Position numbers and translations under genes: made by a program | In this document: positions 14,763-21,806 of the stretch, piece after piece | Layout of the letters: the number at the start of each line of letters is the position of its first letter | Position numbering within the stretch: position 1 is the stretch's first letter | Notes under the pieces: model-generated | What the model saw: only the letters and a program-made list of their open reading frames with translations | Told to the model about the DNA's origin: nothing | Database searches by the model: none | NCBI GenBank assembly: GCA_035295985.1 | Contig: DATHBT010000154.1 | Span: forward strand, 1-21,842 | DNA: 21,842 bases | DNA from: JAIVGV01 sp035295985 | GTDB taxonomy: Bacteria; Acidobacteriota; Blastocatellia; Pyrinomonadales; Pyrinomonadaceae | Reading direction: 5' to 3'

Positions 14763-15551
14763 ATGGAAGAGACGTTCGAGGCCATCGGGCTGGAAGTGCC
14801 GAGCGAGAAGGACTTCAACCACCTCGCCGAGCGCGCGGGCGATCAGGGCGAACCCAGCCAACTAACGCGCCGGGGCGCGGTGTTGCACGGCCGCTGCTGG
14901 AAGCTGGGCGAGGGCCTGGAAGTCTGGACGGTGCTCTACGAGTCGGGCACGGGCGAAATCTTTTACGCCGACTGCCGGCCGGGCTTCCGCGCGCGCTACA
15001 CGCAGCGCATCAGCCCCTGGGCCTTGACCGAGTACGACGAGGAGGGCGAGGCCATCGTCCACGGCTACTGCGACGGGACGGAGACGGAAGTCCTCTTCGA
15101 GTTGCAGAACCTGACCGAGGTCGGCCCCGAAGGCTTCCGCGCGCAGGAGTTGCACGTCGGACTCTGCGGGCTGGCCTACCGCGCGCGCGTCTGCGCCAAG
15201 CCTGAGCGCGCCCGCTGGCAGACGCTCGAAGAGTGCGCGCCCTCGCGCGCCGCGCACGAGAACGACTGGAGCCTCGTGGGCCGCGTCCTCTCCTTCAAGC
15301 CTCTGCGCAACCCGCTCTCAGGCGGCGACCTCTACTGGGCCTACCTCGACCTCGACTGCCTCAAGCTCGAAGTCCTCATCAACCAGCGATCCTTGCGCGG
15401 CGGGCAACTCAGCGTCGGCGCGACCGTCGCCGCGGACGTGTGGCTGCAAGGCCACGTCCTCGACAGCCGCGCCCTGCAATCGCGCTACGAGGGGCTGGAC
15501 ACGGCCTCCACGCAGGCCGACCTGTGGCGCCGCCTGCGCCGCCGCAACTGA
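14763..15551 (+). CDS. Conserved-looking protein of unknown function
   Basis: 262 residues, no signal peptide or membrane segment, acidic, so probably cytoplasmic. The N-terminus MEETFEAIGLEVPSEKDF is loosely reminiscent of DUF3881 proteins (AIG near the start), but I cannot confirm this. Residues from about 170 (WSLVGRVLSFKPLRNPL to ADVWLQGHV) look like an OB-type beta barrel. Several cysteines are spread through the middle (DCRPGF, GYCDG, LCGLAYRARVC) without a clear metal motif. The start has a weak AGGCGAG upstream. The next gene, an antitoxin, begins 16 nt after the stop. Codon use matches that of the neighbours. Confidence 0.8.
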   Translation: MEETFEAIGLEVPSEKDFNHLAERAGDQGEPSQLTRRGAVLHGRCWKLGEGLEVWTVLYESGTGEIFYADCRPGFRARYTQRISPWALTEYDEEGEAIVHGYCDGTETEVLFELQNLTEVGPEGFRAQELHVGLCGLAYRARVCAKPERARWQTLEECAPSRAAHENDWSLVGRVLSFKPLRNPLSGGDLYWAYLDLDCLKLEVLINQRSLRGGQLSVGATVAADVWLQGHVLDSRALQSRYEGLDTASTQADLWRRLRRRN

Positions 15552-15566
15552 AAGGGGATGGCTTTA

Positions 15567-15758
15567 ATGGAAGGCATTCAATTCGTAACCGATCACAAAG
15601 GGCGCAGGACGGCCGTGCAGATTGATCTCGAAAAGCACGGCGAGTTGTGGGAAGACATTCACGACCGCCTGGTCGCCGCCGAACGTAAGGACGAGCCGAC
15701 GGAATCTCTCGAAACCGTGAGGAAGAGATTGGTGCGGCAGGGCAAGTTGGATGGCTGA
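15567..15758 (+). CDS. RelB/Phd-like antitoxin of a RelBE-type module
   Basis: 63 residues, starting MEGIQFVTDHKGRRTAVQID. This is the common short antitoxin type in which a strand-forming N-terminus (predicted DNA-binding/dimer part) is followed by the helix EKHGELWEDIHDRLVAAERK and a C-terminal toxin-binding segment. An ATG nine bases earlier (15558) is possible, but the AAAGGGG site at 15551-15557 fits the second ATG. It overlaps the downstream toxin start by 8 nt, the classical antitoxin-first layout. The reading frame is intact although the toxin is not. Confidence 0.85.
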   Translation: MEGIQFVTDHKGRRTAVQIDLEKHGELWEDIHDRLVAAERKDEPTESLETVRKRLVRQGKLDG

Positions 15759-16010
15759 TTACGAAGTCAGGCTCACCCGGTCGGCGTGGAAGGAATTGGA
15801 GTCGCTGGTGCGGGTGTCGTCAGACGCATCTTCCCGAAAATTGCCGCTCTCTCCGCACAGCCACGACCGAGTGGCTGTTTGAAGTTAACGGATGAAGAAA
15901 ATCTATGGCGCATTCGGGCCGGCGACTACCGGGTGGTTTATGAGATCGATGATAACAGTGAGATTGTCAGGGTCGTTTACGTGCGACACAGGAGTAAAGT
16001 TTACAGGTGA
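15751..16010 (+). pseudogene. RelE-family toxin disrupted by a one-base frameshift
   Basis: The ATG at 15751 opens MADYEVRLTRSAWKELESL, a typical RelE/ParE N-terminus, but that frame stops after 43 codons. The rest of the toxin continues in the -1 frame from about 15810: VVRRIFPKIAALSAQPRP, LKLTDEENLWRIRAGDYRVV and YVRHRSKVYR, to the TGA at 16008-16010. Restoring one C in GTGCGGG (about 15808-15813) would give a continuous protein of about 86 residues with LVPGVVRRIF across the join, as expected for the family. The site is not a canonical slippery heptamer. Either the toxin is inactivated or the sequence lost a base in a C/G run. The catalytic-side motifs (LWRIRAGDYRVVYE and HRSKVYR) are otherwise preserved. 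Confidence 0.85.
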
Positions 16011-16062
16011 GCGTGGACGGAATTTTGAGTCTCCTGCCCGCATCAGGCAAGTGGTCAACTGA

Positions 16063-16779
16063 ATGCCCGTCTTGAAGCGCCTCACTGTCGCCGCAGTCGT
16101 CTTCCTCGTCCTCGCGGCAGTCGGCCTCTACTTCTTCAACCAGTACTGGATTCACCGCTTCGACGAGCTGATCGAGAAGCAGGCGCGCATCTACCGGCTC
16201 GACCCGGCGCTCGTGTGGAGCGTCATCTACGAGGAGACCTACTTCCGTCCGTGGGTGGTGGGCGAGGCGGCCGAGATCGGGTTGATGCAGGTGACGCCCA
16301 CCGTGGGGCGCGAATGGGCCGAGCAGACGGGCCTGCGCGAACTCTCCGCGCAGATGCAGCGCGACCCCGCCTCGATCCTGCGCGACCCCGAGCGCAACAT
16401 ACAGGTCGGCTGCTGGTACCTCGAAAAAATCTCCAAGGACTACCGCGACACGCCCGGAGCGGAGGCGCGCATGCTCGCCGCCTACAACGCCGGCCCCTCG
16501 CGCGCCGCCGAATGGAACCGCACCGGGCAGGGCGAGCGCCCCCTCACCGCCGAGCAGTTCATACAGCGCATCGACATCCCCTCCACGCGCGCCTACGTCT
16601 CCTCGATCCTCACGCGCTACCGCGAACTCAAGAAGGCGGAAGGCAGTAGGCGGAAGGCGGTCAGGAAGGCGGACGGCGGACGGCAGACGGCAGACGGCAG
16701 TCGAGACAGCGGTCGCCTCTTTCTGTCTTGTCCGCCTTCTGCTTTCTGCCTTCTGCCTTCTTCCGGTGCGCAGCGTTGA
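16063..16779 (+). CDS. Membrane-anchored lytic murein transglycosylase (SLT domain) with repeat-encoded tail
   Basis: Cleaves the glycan strands of peptidoglycan. 238 residues: an N-terminal anchor at 9-25 (VAAVVFLVLAAVGLYFF), then an SLT/lysozyme-like domain with IYEETYF (probable catalytic Glu58), GLMQVTP at 73-79, YLEKI at 119-123 and AYNAGPSRAAEW at 140-151. The expected domain ends near RYRELKK (residue 191). The last 47 or so residues (rich in Arg, Gly and Ser, then FLSCPPSAFCLLPSS) are coded entirely by the heptad inverted repeat at 16630-16762, so the tail looks acquired. The stop TGA overlaps the TTG start of the MFS gene. The antitoxin/toxin operon lies 52 nt upstream. Confidence 0.9.
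   Translation: MPVLKRLTVAAVVFLVLAAVGLYFFNQYWIHRFDELIEKQARIYRLDPALVWSVIYEETYFRPWVVGEAAEIGLMQVTPTVGREWAEQTGLRELSAQMQRDPASILRDPERNIQVGCWYLEKISKDYRDTPGAEARMLAAYNAGPSRAAEWNRTGQGERPLTAEQFIQRIDIPSTRAYVSSILTRYRELKKAEGSRRKAVRKADGGRQTADGSRDSGRLFLSCPPSAFCLLPSSGAQR
16630..16762. repeat. Heptad inverted repeat (AAGGCGG/AAGGCAG class) read as coding sequence
   Basis: Arms 16630-16660 and 16732-16762 (31 bp) pair with four mismatches. The left side continues as a run of ACGGCGG/ACGGCAG heptads to about 16700. All of it lies inside the transglycosylase reading frame. The right arm also covers the region where the longer frame of the MFS gene would begin. Confidence 0.85.
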
Positions 16780-18053
16780 CCTACCGGCAACTGCTCGCGC
16801 GCAACGCAGACTTCCGCCGGCTCTGGCTCGGCCAGGTCGTCTCCGAAGTCGGCGACTGGCTCAACAACATCGCCGTTCTCGCGCTCGCCATCGAGCTGGC
16901 CGGCCCCTACGGCCAGGGCCGCGCCATCGCCATCTATGCCGTCGCGCGCCACCTGCCGCTCTTTCTGTTCGGCCCCGTCGCGGGCGTCGTCACGGACAGG
17001 GTTGACCGGAAACGCCTGATGGTCGCGGCCGACCTCGTGCGCGCCGCGCTCGCGCTGGGCTTCCTGCTCGCCCCGCTCTGGCGTTCGCTCTCGGTGATCT
17101 ACTTGGTCGGCGCGTCGCTCTTCTCAGTTTCGGCCTTCTTCAACGCGGCGAAGCGCGCCACGCTCCCGAACCTCGTCGGCGAGACCGAGGAACTGCTCGC
17201 CGCCAACTCGCTCTCGGCCGCCACGACGGCCGCGACAATCGCCGCAGGCTCGGCGGTCGGCGGACTCGTCGCCACCTTCGCCGGCCGCCAGACGGTTTTT
17301 CTGCTCAACGCCGCGACCTTCATCGCATCCGCCGAACTGATCCGTCGAATCCGACGGCCGACTTCCGAACCCCGCGCCCCTCTGTCTCAGGAATCCGCAA
17401 TCCGCAATCCGCAATCCGCAATCGGCCGTGCCGTCGTTGACTTTCGCGAAGGGCTGAGGTACGTCCGCACTGACGCGGTGCTGGCCGCGGTCTTCATAGT
17501 CGCGACGGGGTGGGGCCTGGGCAACGGCGCGGCGCGCGCACTCTACAGCATCTTCGGCGCGCGCCTCGGCGAGTTGAGCGCCGCCGACTGGCTCGCGCGC
17601 CCGAAGGACTTCGGCATCAGCGTGCTCTTCGTGGCGATGGGCCTGGGCGGGGTGCTCGGCGCCCCGCTCGCGCGCCGCTTCAACTCGGCGGGCACGAGCC
17701 TCGGCGCGCGCATGGGCCGCTCGCTCCTCGCCGACGGCTGCGGCCTCTTCGTCTTCGCACTGATGCCGTCCTTGTGGTCGGCGGCGCTCGTCCTCGTCGC
17801 GCGCGAGGTCAACTTCGCCGTCTGGTGGACGGCGCAGCAGACGCTCATCATGCGCCGGACGGACAACCGCTTCGCCGGCCGCGTCTTCGCCACGCACGAG
17901 ACCGTCACGACGCTCGCGATGGTCGGCTCGATCTACCTCGCGGGGGCGTCGGCCGACCGCTTCGGCATCCGCCCCGTCGCCGCCGCAGGCGGGGCCTGCA
18001 TCGCGCTCTCAGGGGTGCTTTGGTTCATACTCCGGCGCGGCGCGAACGATTGA
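16776..18053 (+). CDS. MFS transporter (MFS_3 / EntS-like exporter family)
   Basis: A 425-residue, 12-helix-type major facilitator, probably an inner-membrane drug or siderophore-like exporter. Seen: the N-terminal RNADFRRLWLGQVVSEVGDWL typical of MFS_3, the loop 2-3 signature GVVTDRVDRKRLMV, repeated hydrophobic helices, and C-terminal RRTDNRFAGRVFATHE. The central cytoplasmic loop between helices 6 and 7 contains a perfect heptad tract (SQESAIRNPQSAIG). The start is uncertain. TTG at 16776 overlaps the transglycosylase stop by four bases (TTGA) and yields the family N-terminus. TTG at 16728 would begin inside the repeat. Substrate unknown. Confidence 0.88.
   Translation: MTYRQLLARNADFRRLWLGQVVSEVGDWLNNIAVLALAIELAGPYGQGRAIAIYAVARHLPLFLFGPVAGVVTDRVDRKRLMVAADLVRAALALGFLLAPLWRSLSVIYLVGASLFSVSAFFNAAKRATLPNLVGETEELLAANSLSAATTAATIAAGSAVGGLVATFAGRQTVFLLNAATFIASAELIRRIRRPTSEPRAPLSQESAIRNPQSAIGRAVVDFREGLRYVRTDAVLAAVFIVATGWGLGNGAARALYSIFGARLGELSAADWLARPKDFGISVLFVAMGLGGVLGAPLARRFNSAGTSLGARMGRSLLADGCGLFVFALMPSLWSAALVLVAREVNFAVWWTAQQTLIMRRTDNRFAGRVFATHETVTTLAMVGSIYLAGASADRFGIRPVAAAGGACIALSGVLWFILRRGAND
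17392..17426 (+). repeat. Heptad direct repeat (AATCCGC) inside the MFS gene
   Basis: Four perfect AATCCGC units (17392-17419) and a fifth, AATCGGC (17420-17426). Because 7 is not a multiple of 3, the tract reads through three frames and encodes a repeating seven-residue pattern, AIRNPQS. It lies in the long hydrophilic loop joining the two six-helix halves. Confidence 0.93.
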
Positions 18054-18075
18054 TGTGTGCGAGCGCGCGGCAATG

Positions 18076-18170
18076 TTGTAGGGGCAGGGCTTGTCCCTGC
18101 CCGTCGAGTGCGCCAGCGCGAATTGAGTGCTTCCTTAACGAGCGGGCAGGGACAAGCCCTGCCCCTACAA
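18076..18170. repeat. 28-bp inverted repeat with self-palindromic arms
   Basis: Arms 18076-18103 and 18143-18170 are perfect reverse complements around 39 nt. Each arm is itself a hairpin, GGGCAGGG and CCCTGCCC around CTTGT. It lies between the MFS stop (18053) and the amidohydrolase start (18195). It is not heptad-periodic, so it is a different class from the other inverted repeats. Similar GTAGGGGCAGGG-type palindromes are recalled from other bacterial genomes. Confidence 0.9.
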
Positions 18171-18194
18171 ACCTGTTCTGCGCTGAGACTTGAG

Positions 18195-19559
18195 ATGGCA
18201 GCAAAGATTTATTTGGCGCGTTGGCTAATGCCCGTCAGCTCGCCGGCCGTCGAGGGCGGCGCGTTAGCGGTCGAAGGCACGCGCATCGTCGGCATGGGCG
18301 CGCGCGACGAACTGCTCGCGCGTTTCCCGGAAGCGACGCAGGAAGAGTTCGGCGAGGCCGCGATCATGCCGGGCCTCGTCAATTGCCATTCGCATCTGGA
18401 GCTGACGGCGATGCGCGGCTACCTCGAAGACGTGGAAGACTTCTTCCTCGCGTGGCTGCGTAAGCTGACCGTCGCGCGCAACGAGCGGATGACGGCTGAT
18501 GACCTTAGGGTCTCAGCCGCGTGGGGCGCGGTCGAGGCTTTGCGCGCGGGTGTGACGTGCGTCGGCGACGCTGGCGATTCAAGCGCGACGACTGCGGAGG
18601 CGTTGCGGGAGGTGGGGCTTCGCGGCGTCGTCTTCCAGGAGGCATTCGGCCCCGACCCGTCGGCCGCGGCCGAGCAGGCGGCGAAACTGAAAGGGAAAGT
18701 TTCGCGGCTCCGAAGCGCCGAGACAGGGCTTGTCGGCGTCGGCCTCTCGCCGCACGCGCCCTACACGGTCAGCGGGCCGCTCTTCGAGCTGTTGGCGGAG
18801 TACGCGCAGGCCGAAAAGTTGCCGATGATGATCCACGCGGCCGAGTCGCCGGCCGAACGGCTCTTCATGCTCGAAGGCGACGGGCCGTTCGCGGAGATGC
18901 TGCGCTGGCGCGGCATCGAGTGGCGCGCGCCCAAGGTTTCGACGATTCAGTACCTGAAAAGTTTAGACGTGCTCGCCGCGCGCCCGCTCCTCGCACACTG
19001 CGTCCACGCCGACGACGCGGACATCGGCGAGATCCTCGACGCGGGCGCGTCGGTCGCGCACTGCCCGAAGTCGAACGCGAAGCTCGGCCACGGGCGCGCG
19101 CCTTTGGCCGCGATGCTGCGCGCCGGCCTTTGCGTCGGGCTGGGGAGCGATTCGGTCGCCGCCAACAACAACTGCGACTTGCTCGAAGAGGCGCGCTTCG
19201 CCGCGCTCGCCTCGCGAGCAGCGGGCGACAGACTGAAAGACGGGCGGATGGTCTCGGCCGAAGACGTGCTGCGCGCCGCGACGCTGGGCGGCGCGCGCGC
19301 CCTCGGCCTCGGCCAACGCGTCGGCGCGCTCGCCGAAGGACTCGAAGCGGACTTCGCCGTCGTCGGCCTCGGCGGCGCGCACCAGCGGCCCGTGTACGAG
19401 CCGGCATCGGCGCTCGCCTTCTCGTCCTCCGGCTGCGACGTTCTGCTGACCGTCGTCGCCGGCCGCGAACTCTTCCGCGACGGGCGCGTGACGAGCGTTG
19501 ACGAGGATCGCCTGCGCGCGCGCATGTCCGAGATCAGGGGTAAACTGGCGGAGGTCTGA
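18195..19559 (+). CDS. Amidohydrolase-superfamily deaminase (TRZ/ATZ, SAH or aminodeoxyfutalosine deaminase-like)
   Basis: 454-residue metal-dependent deaminase-type enzyme. Seen: the metal site NCHSHLE with His65 and His67, SPHAPY with His187, HAAES with His214 and Glu217, HCVH with His268/His271, and GSDSVAANNN with Asp319. This is the complete set for TRZ/ATZ-type amidohydrolases. The HSHLEL motif recalls aminodeoxyfutalosine deaminase of menaquinone synthesis, but no other mqn gene is near, so the substrate stays open. The ATG at 18195 is chosen because upstream in-frame sequence is the palindromic repeat. The Shine-Dalgarno is weak (GAG). The stop codon falls inside a 26-bp tandem duplication. 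Confidence 0.88.
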   Translation: MAAKIYLARWLMPVSSPAVEGGALAVEGTRIVGMGARDELLARFPEATQEEFGEAAIMPGLVNCHSHLELTAMRGYLEDVEDFFLAWLRKLTVARNERMTADDLRVSAAWGAVEALRAGVTCVGDAGDSSATTAEALREVGLRGVVFQEAFGPDPSAAAEQAAKLKGKVSRLRSAETGLVGVGLSPHAPYTVSGPLFELLAEYAQAEKLPMMIHAAESPAERLFMLEGDGPFAEMLRWRGIEWRAPKVSTIQYLKSLDVLAARPLLAHCVHADDADIGEILDAGASVAHCPKSNAKLGHGRAPLAAMLRAGLCVGLGSDSVAANNNCDLLEEARFAALASRAAGDRLKDGRMVSAEDVLRAATLGGARALGLGQRVGALAEGLEADFAVVGLGGAHQRPVYEPASALAFSSSGCDVLLTVVAGRELFRDGRVTSVDEDRLRARMSEIRGKLAEV

Positions 19560-19579
19560 TCAGGTGTAAACTGGCGGAG
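19532..19579 (+). repeat. 26-bp tandem duplication spanning the amidohydrolase stop
   Basis: GATCAGGGGTAAACTGGCGG at 19532-19551 recurs as GATCAGGTGTAAACTGGCGG at 19558-19577. GAG follows in both copies, with one mismatch over 22 bp and a 26-bp period. The first copy encodes the end of the amidohydrolase. The second is the non-coding leader of ackA, including GGAG about 12 nt before its ATG. Confidence 0.9.
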
Positions 19580-19591
19580 CGGCTACTTACG

Positions 19592-20839
19592 ATGAACGTA
19601 CTCGTCCTCAACTTCGGAAGCTCGACGGTCAAGTTCCAACTCATCGCCACCGATCTGGAAATCATTGCCGCGAACGCGGACAGGCGGCTGGCGCGCGGGC
19701 AGATCGAGCGCATCGGCGGCGAGGCCATCATCACGTTGCAGGCCGAGGGCCGCCCGGCCCGCCGCCTGGCCGCGCCCGTGCGCGACGCGCGCGGGGCGGT
19801 TGACTACATCGTGCGATGGGTCTGCTCCGAGGAGTCGGGCGTGCCGGAGGTGCGTTCGGTCGCGGACGTTCACGCCGTCGGCCACCGCGTTGTCCACGGC
19901 GGCGAGCGTTTCACGCACTCGGTGCTCGTCACGGATGAGGTGCTGCGCGGCATCGAGGACTGCATCGACCTCGCGCCGCTGCACAACCCCGCGAACGTGA
20001 AGGGCATCAACGCCGCCCGCGAAGTGTTCGGGCCGGGGCTGCCGCAGGTCGCCGTCTTCGACACCGCCTTCCACCAGACGCTCAAGCCGCACGCCTACCT
20101 GTACGCCGTCCCCTACCAGCTCTACCGCCGCCACCGCGTCCGCCGCTACGGCTTCCACGGCACGTCGCACCGCTACGTCGCCTACCGCTTCAGGCAACTG
20201 CTCGGCATACCGCGCGAGAGTGTGAACGTCATCACCCTGCACCTCGGCAACGGCTGCTCGGTCGCGGCCATCCGCGCGGGCGACTCCATCGACACCTCGA
20301 TGGGCATGACGCCGCTCGAAGGTCTAGTGATGGGCACGCGCTCGGGCGACATCGACCCGGCCATCGTGGACTTCATCGCCGCCAAGGAGGGCCTGAGCGC
20401 GCAGGAGGTCGAGACGCTGCTCAACAAGCAGTCGGGCCTGCTCGGCATCTCCGGCCTGACGAACGACATGCGCGAGCTGCTCGACGAGGCCCGCGAGTCG
20501 GACGACCGCCGCGCCCGCCTCGCCGTCGAGATATTCTGCTACCGCGCGCGCAAGTACATCGGCTCCTACCTCGCCGCGATGAACGGCGCGGACGCCGTCA
20601 TCTTCACCGGCGGCATCGGCGAGAATTCTTCGGAGATAAGACGGCGAATCTGCGACGGCCTGCAATGGATCGGGATCGAGCTGGACGCCGCACGCAACGA
20701 CGCCCACACCGGCGGGCGCGAAGGCGTCATCAGCACGGACGCCTCGCGCGCCGCCGTCTATGTCGTCCCGACAGACGAAGAACTCCTCATCGCCCGCGAC
20801 ACCGTCCGCGTCGTCAGCGGCGCGCCGCAGAGGTATTAA
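19592..20839 (+). CDS. ackA: Acetate kinase
   Basis: Converts acetyl phosphate plus ADP to acetate plus ATP in the cytoplasm, or the reverse. 415 residues, slightly longer than the usual 400. Seen: LNFGSSTVKF with Asn7, GHRVVHGG at 97-104, VFDTAFH with Asp157, YGFHGTSHRY at 186-195, HLGNGCS at 217-223, MGTRSGDIDPA at 248-258 and FTGGIGENSSEIR near the C-terminus. These are all the family's active-site blocks. No pta lies beside it. The start ATG at 19592 has a distant GGAG. It ends directly against a heptad repeat and terminator shared with the convergent TPR gene. Confidence 0.96.
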   Translation: MNVLVLNFGSSTVKFQLIATDLEIIAANADRRLARGQIERIGGEAIITLQAEGRPARRLAAPVRDARGAVDYIVRWVCSEESGVPEVRSVADVHAVGHRVVHGGERFTHSVLVTDEVLRGIEDCIDLAPLHNPANVKGINAAREVFGPGLPQVAVFDTAFHQTLKPHAYLYAVPYQLYRRHRVRRYGFHGTSHRYVAYRFRQLLGIPRESVNVITLHLGNGCSVAAIRAGDSIDTSMGMTPLEGLVMGTRSGDIDPAIVDFIAAKEGLSAQEVETLLNKQSGLLGISGLTNDMRELLDEARESDDRRARLAVEIFCYRARKYIGSYLAAMNGADAVIFTGGIGENSSEIRRRICDGLQWIGIELDAARNDAHTGGREGVISTDASRAAVYVVPTDEELLIARDTVRVVSGAPQRY

Positions 20840-20840
20840 A

Positions 20841-21013
20841 GAAGCTGTTAGCAGTTAGCTATTAGCTGTTAGCAAAACAGGTGGCCGCGGGTTGAGACCA
20901 AAAGGCGGCGGGCAGTTCTAACGCAACTGCCCGCCGCCTTCGATTTTCTAATTGCTCAACTGTCTGGCTAACAGCTAACAGCTAATAGCTAACAGCTAAT
21001 AGCTAACAGCTTC
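20841..21013. repeat. Heptad inverted repeat (AGCTRTT class) enclosing a bidirectional terminator
   Basis: Left arm 20841-20873 (33 nt) and right arm 20967-21013 (47 nt) are made of AGCTGTT/AGCTATT-type heptads in opposite orientation. The right arm is longer by exactly two heptads. The left arm starts one base after the ackA stop. The right arm ends on the stop codon of the TPR gene. The centre holds a perfect 16-bp terminator stem. Confidence 0.9.
20902..20949. terminator. Bidirectional intrinsic terminator between ackA and the TPR gene
   Basis: A perfect 16-bp stem, 20902-20917 (AAGGCGGCGGGCAGTT) with 20925-20940, has a 7-nt loop. On the plus strand CGATTTTCT follows. On the minus strand a short T-run follows (complement of AAAA at 20900-20903). 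Fits the convergent gene pair. Confidence 0.85.
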
Positions 21014-21725
21014 ACTCCGTGATTCGTTTGTCGTCGCGGGCGCGGAGTTGCTTGTACTCGTCGGCCTGGGATTCGAGGGTGCGCAGGTGCATGTGGAGGA
21101 AGAATTTCCCGGCCTTGTTGAGCTTGATGCTTTGTGCGAAGTCGCTGCGGGCGTCGGCCTCTTCGTTGCGGAGGAGGTGCGCGTAGCCGCGCACCGCGTA
21201 GGCGATTGAGGCGAGCTTGTCGTCGGGCTTGAGGGCGAGGCCGGCGTCGATGTCCGTGAGCGCGCCGGCCGTGTCGCCTTTGATGAGGCGCGTCTGGCCG
21301 CGCTTGAAGTAAAAGTCGGGGTTGCCTTGGTAGCAGGCGATGGCCTTGTCGAAGTCAGAGAGCGCGCCGGAGAGGTCGAGGCGGCTGGCGCGGACGAAGC
21401 CGCGGGACGAGAAGGCGTCGGCCACGCCGCGGTCGTTCAGGACGGCGCGCGGGTCGAGCGCGTAGGCGCGGTCGAAGTCTTCGAGTGCGCCGTCGCCGTC
21501 GCCGTTGGCGCGGCGCGCGCCGCCGCGGCGTGCGTAAATCTCGGCCGCGCCCGGGTCGGCCTTGATGGCCTTGTCGTACTCGGCAATCGCGAGCGCCAGG
21601 TCGCCCCGCACGCGGTGCGCGGCCGCGCGGCGCGCGTGGACTTCGGCGGGCGTCGGCGGCTGCGCGCAGACTTCGGCCGTCGCGAAGAGTGAGACGAGCA
21701 GGACGAGTGCCGGGGCCAACTTCAT
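21012..21725 (-). CDS. Exported tetratricopeptide-repeat protein
   Basis: 237 residues: a signal peptide MKLAPALVLLVSLFATAEVC with cleavage near CAQ-PP, then about five TPR motifs (for example YDKAIKADPGAAEIYARRG at 50-68 and ALEDFDRAYALDP at 80-92, DFDKAIACYQGNPDFYFKRG, LTDIDAGLALKPDD and SDFAQSIKLNKAG). It ends in a charged tail. Probably a periplasmic scaffold; partner unknown. The start at 21725 is preferred over 21797 because GGAGG lies 7 nt upstream and a signal peptide begins there. A good promoter precedes it. Confidence 0.9.
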   Translation of the reverse strand: MKLAPALVLLVSLFATAEVCAQPPTPAEVHARRAAAHRVRGDLALAIAEYDKAIKADPGAAEIYARRGGARRANGDGDGALEDFDRAYALDPRAVLNDRGVADAFSSRGFVRASRLDLSGALSDFDKAIACYQGNPDFYFKRGQTRLIKGDTAGALTDIDAGLALKPDDKLASIAYAVRGYAHLLRNEEADARSDFAQSIKLNKAGKFFLHMHLRTLESQADEYKQLRARDDKRITE

Positions 21726-21767
21726 CGAAAACCTCCCGCGCCGCGGGCCGAACTGACCGACACCCGA

Positions 21768-21797
21768 ACGATAAGTAGCGGCCGGGCGGTTTGTCAA
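21768..21797 (-). promoter_or_regulatory. Sigma70-type promoter of the TPR gene
   Basis: Minus strand TTGACA (21792-21797) and TATCGT (21768-21773) are separated by 18 nt. That is a perfect -35 and a four-of-six -10, giving a leader of about 35 nt before the ATG at 21725. Confidence 0.65.
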
Positions 21798-21806
21798 CGA
21801 AAACGG

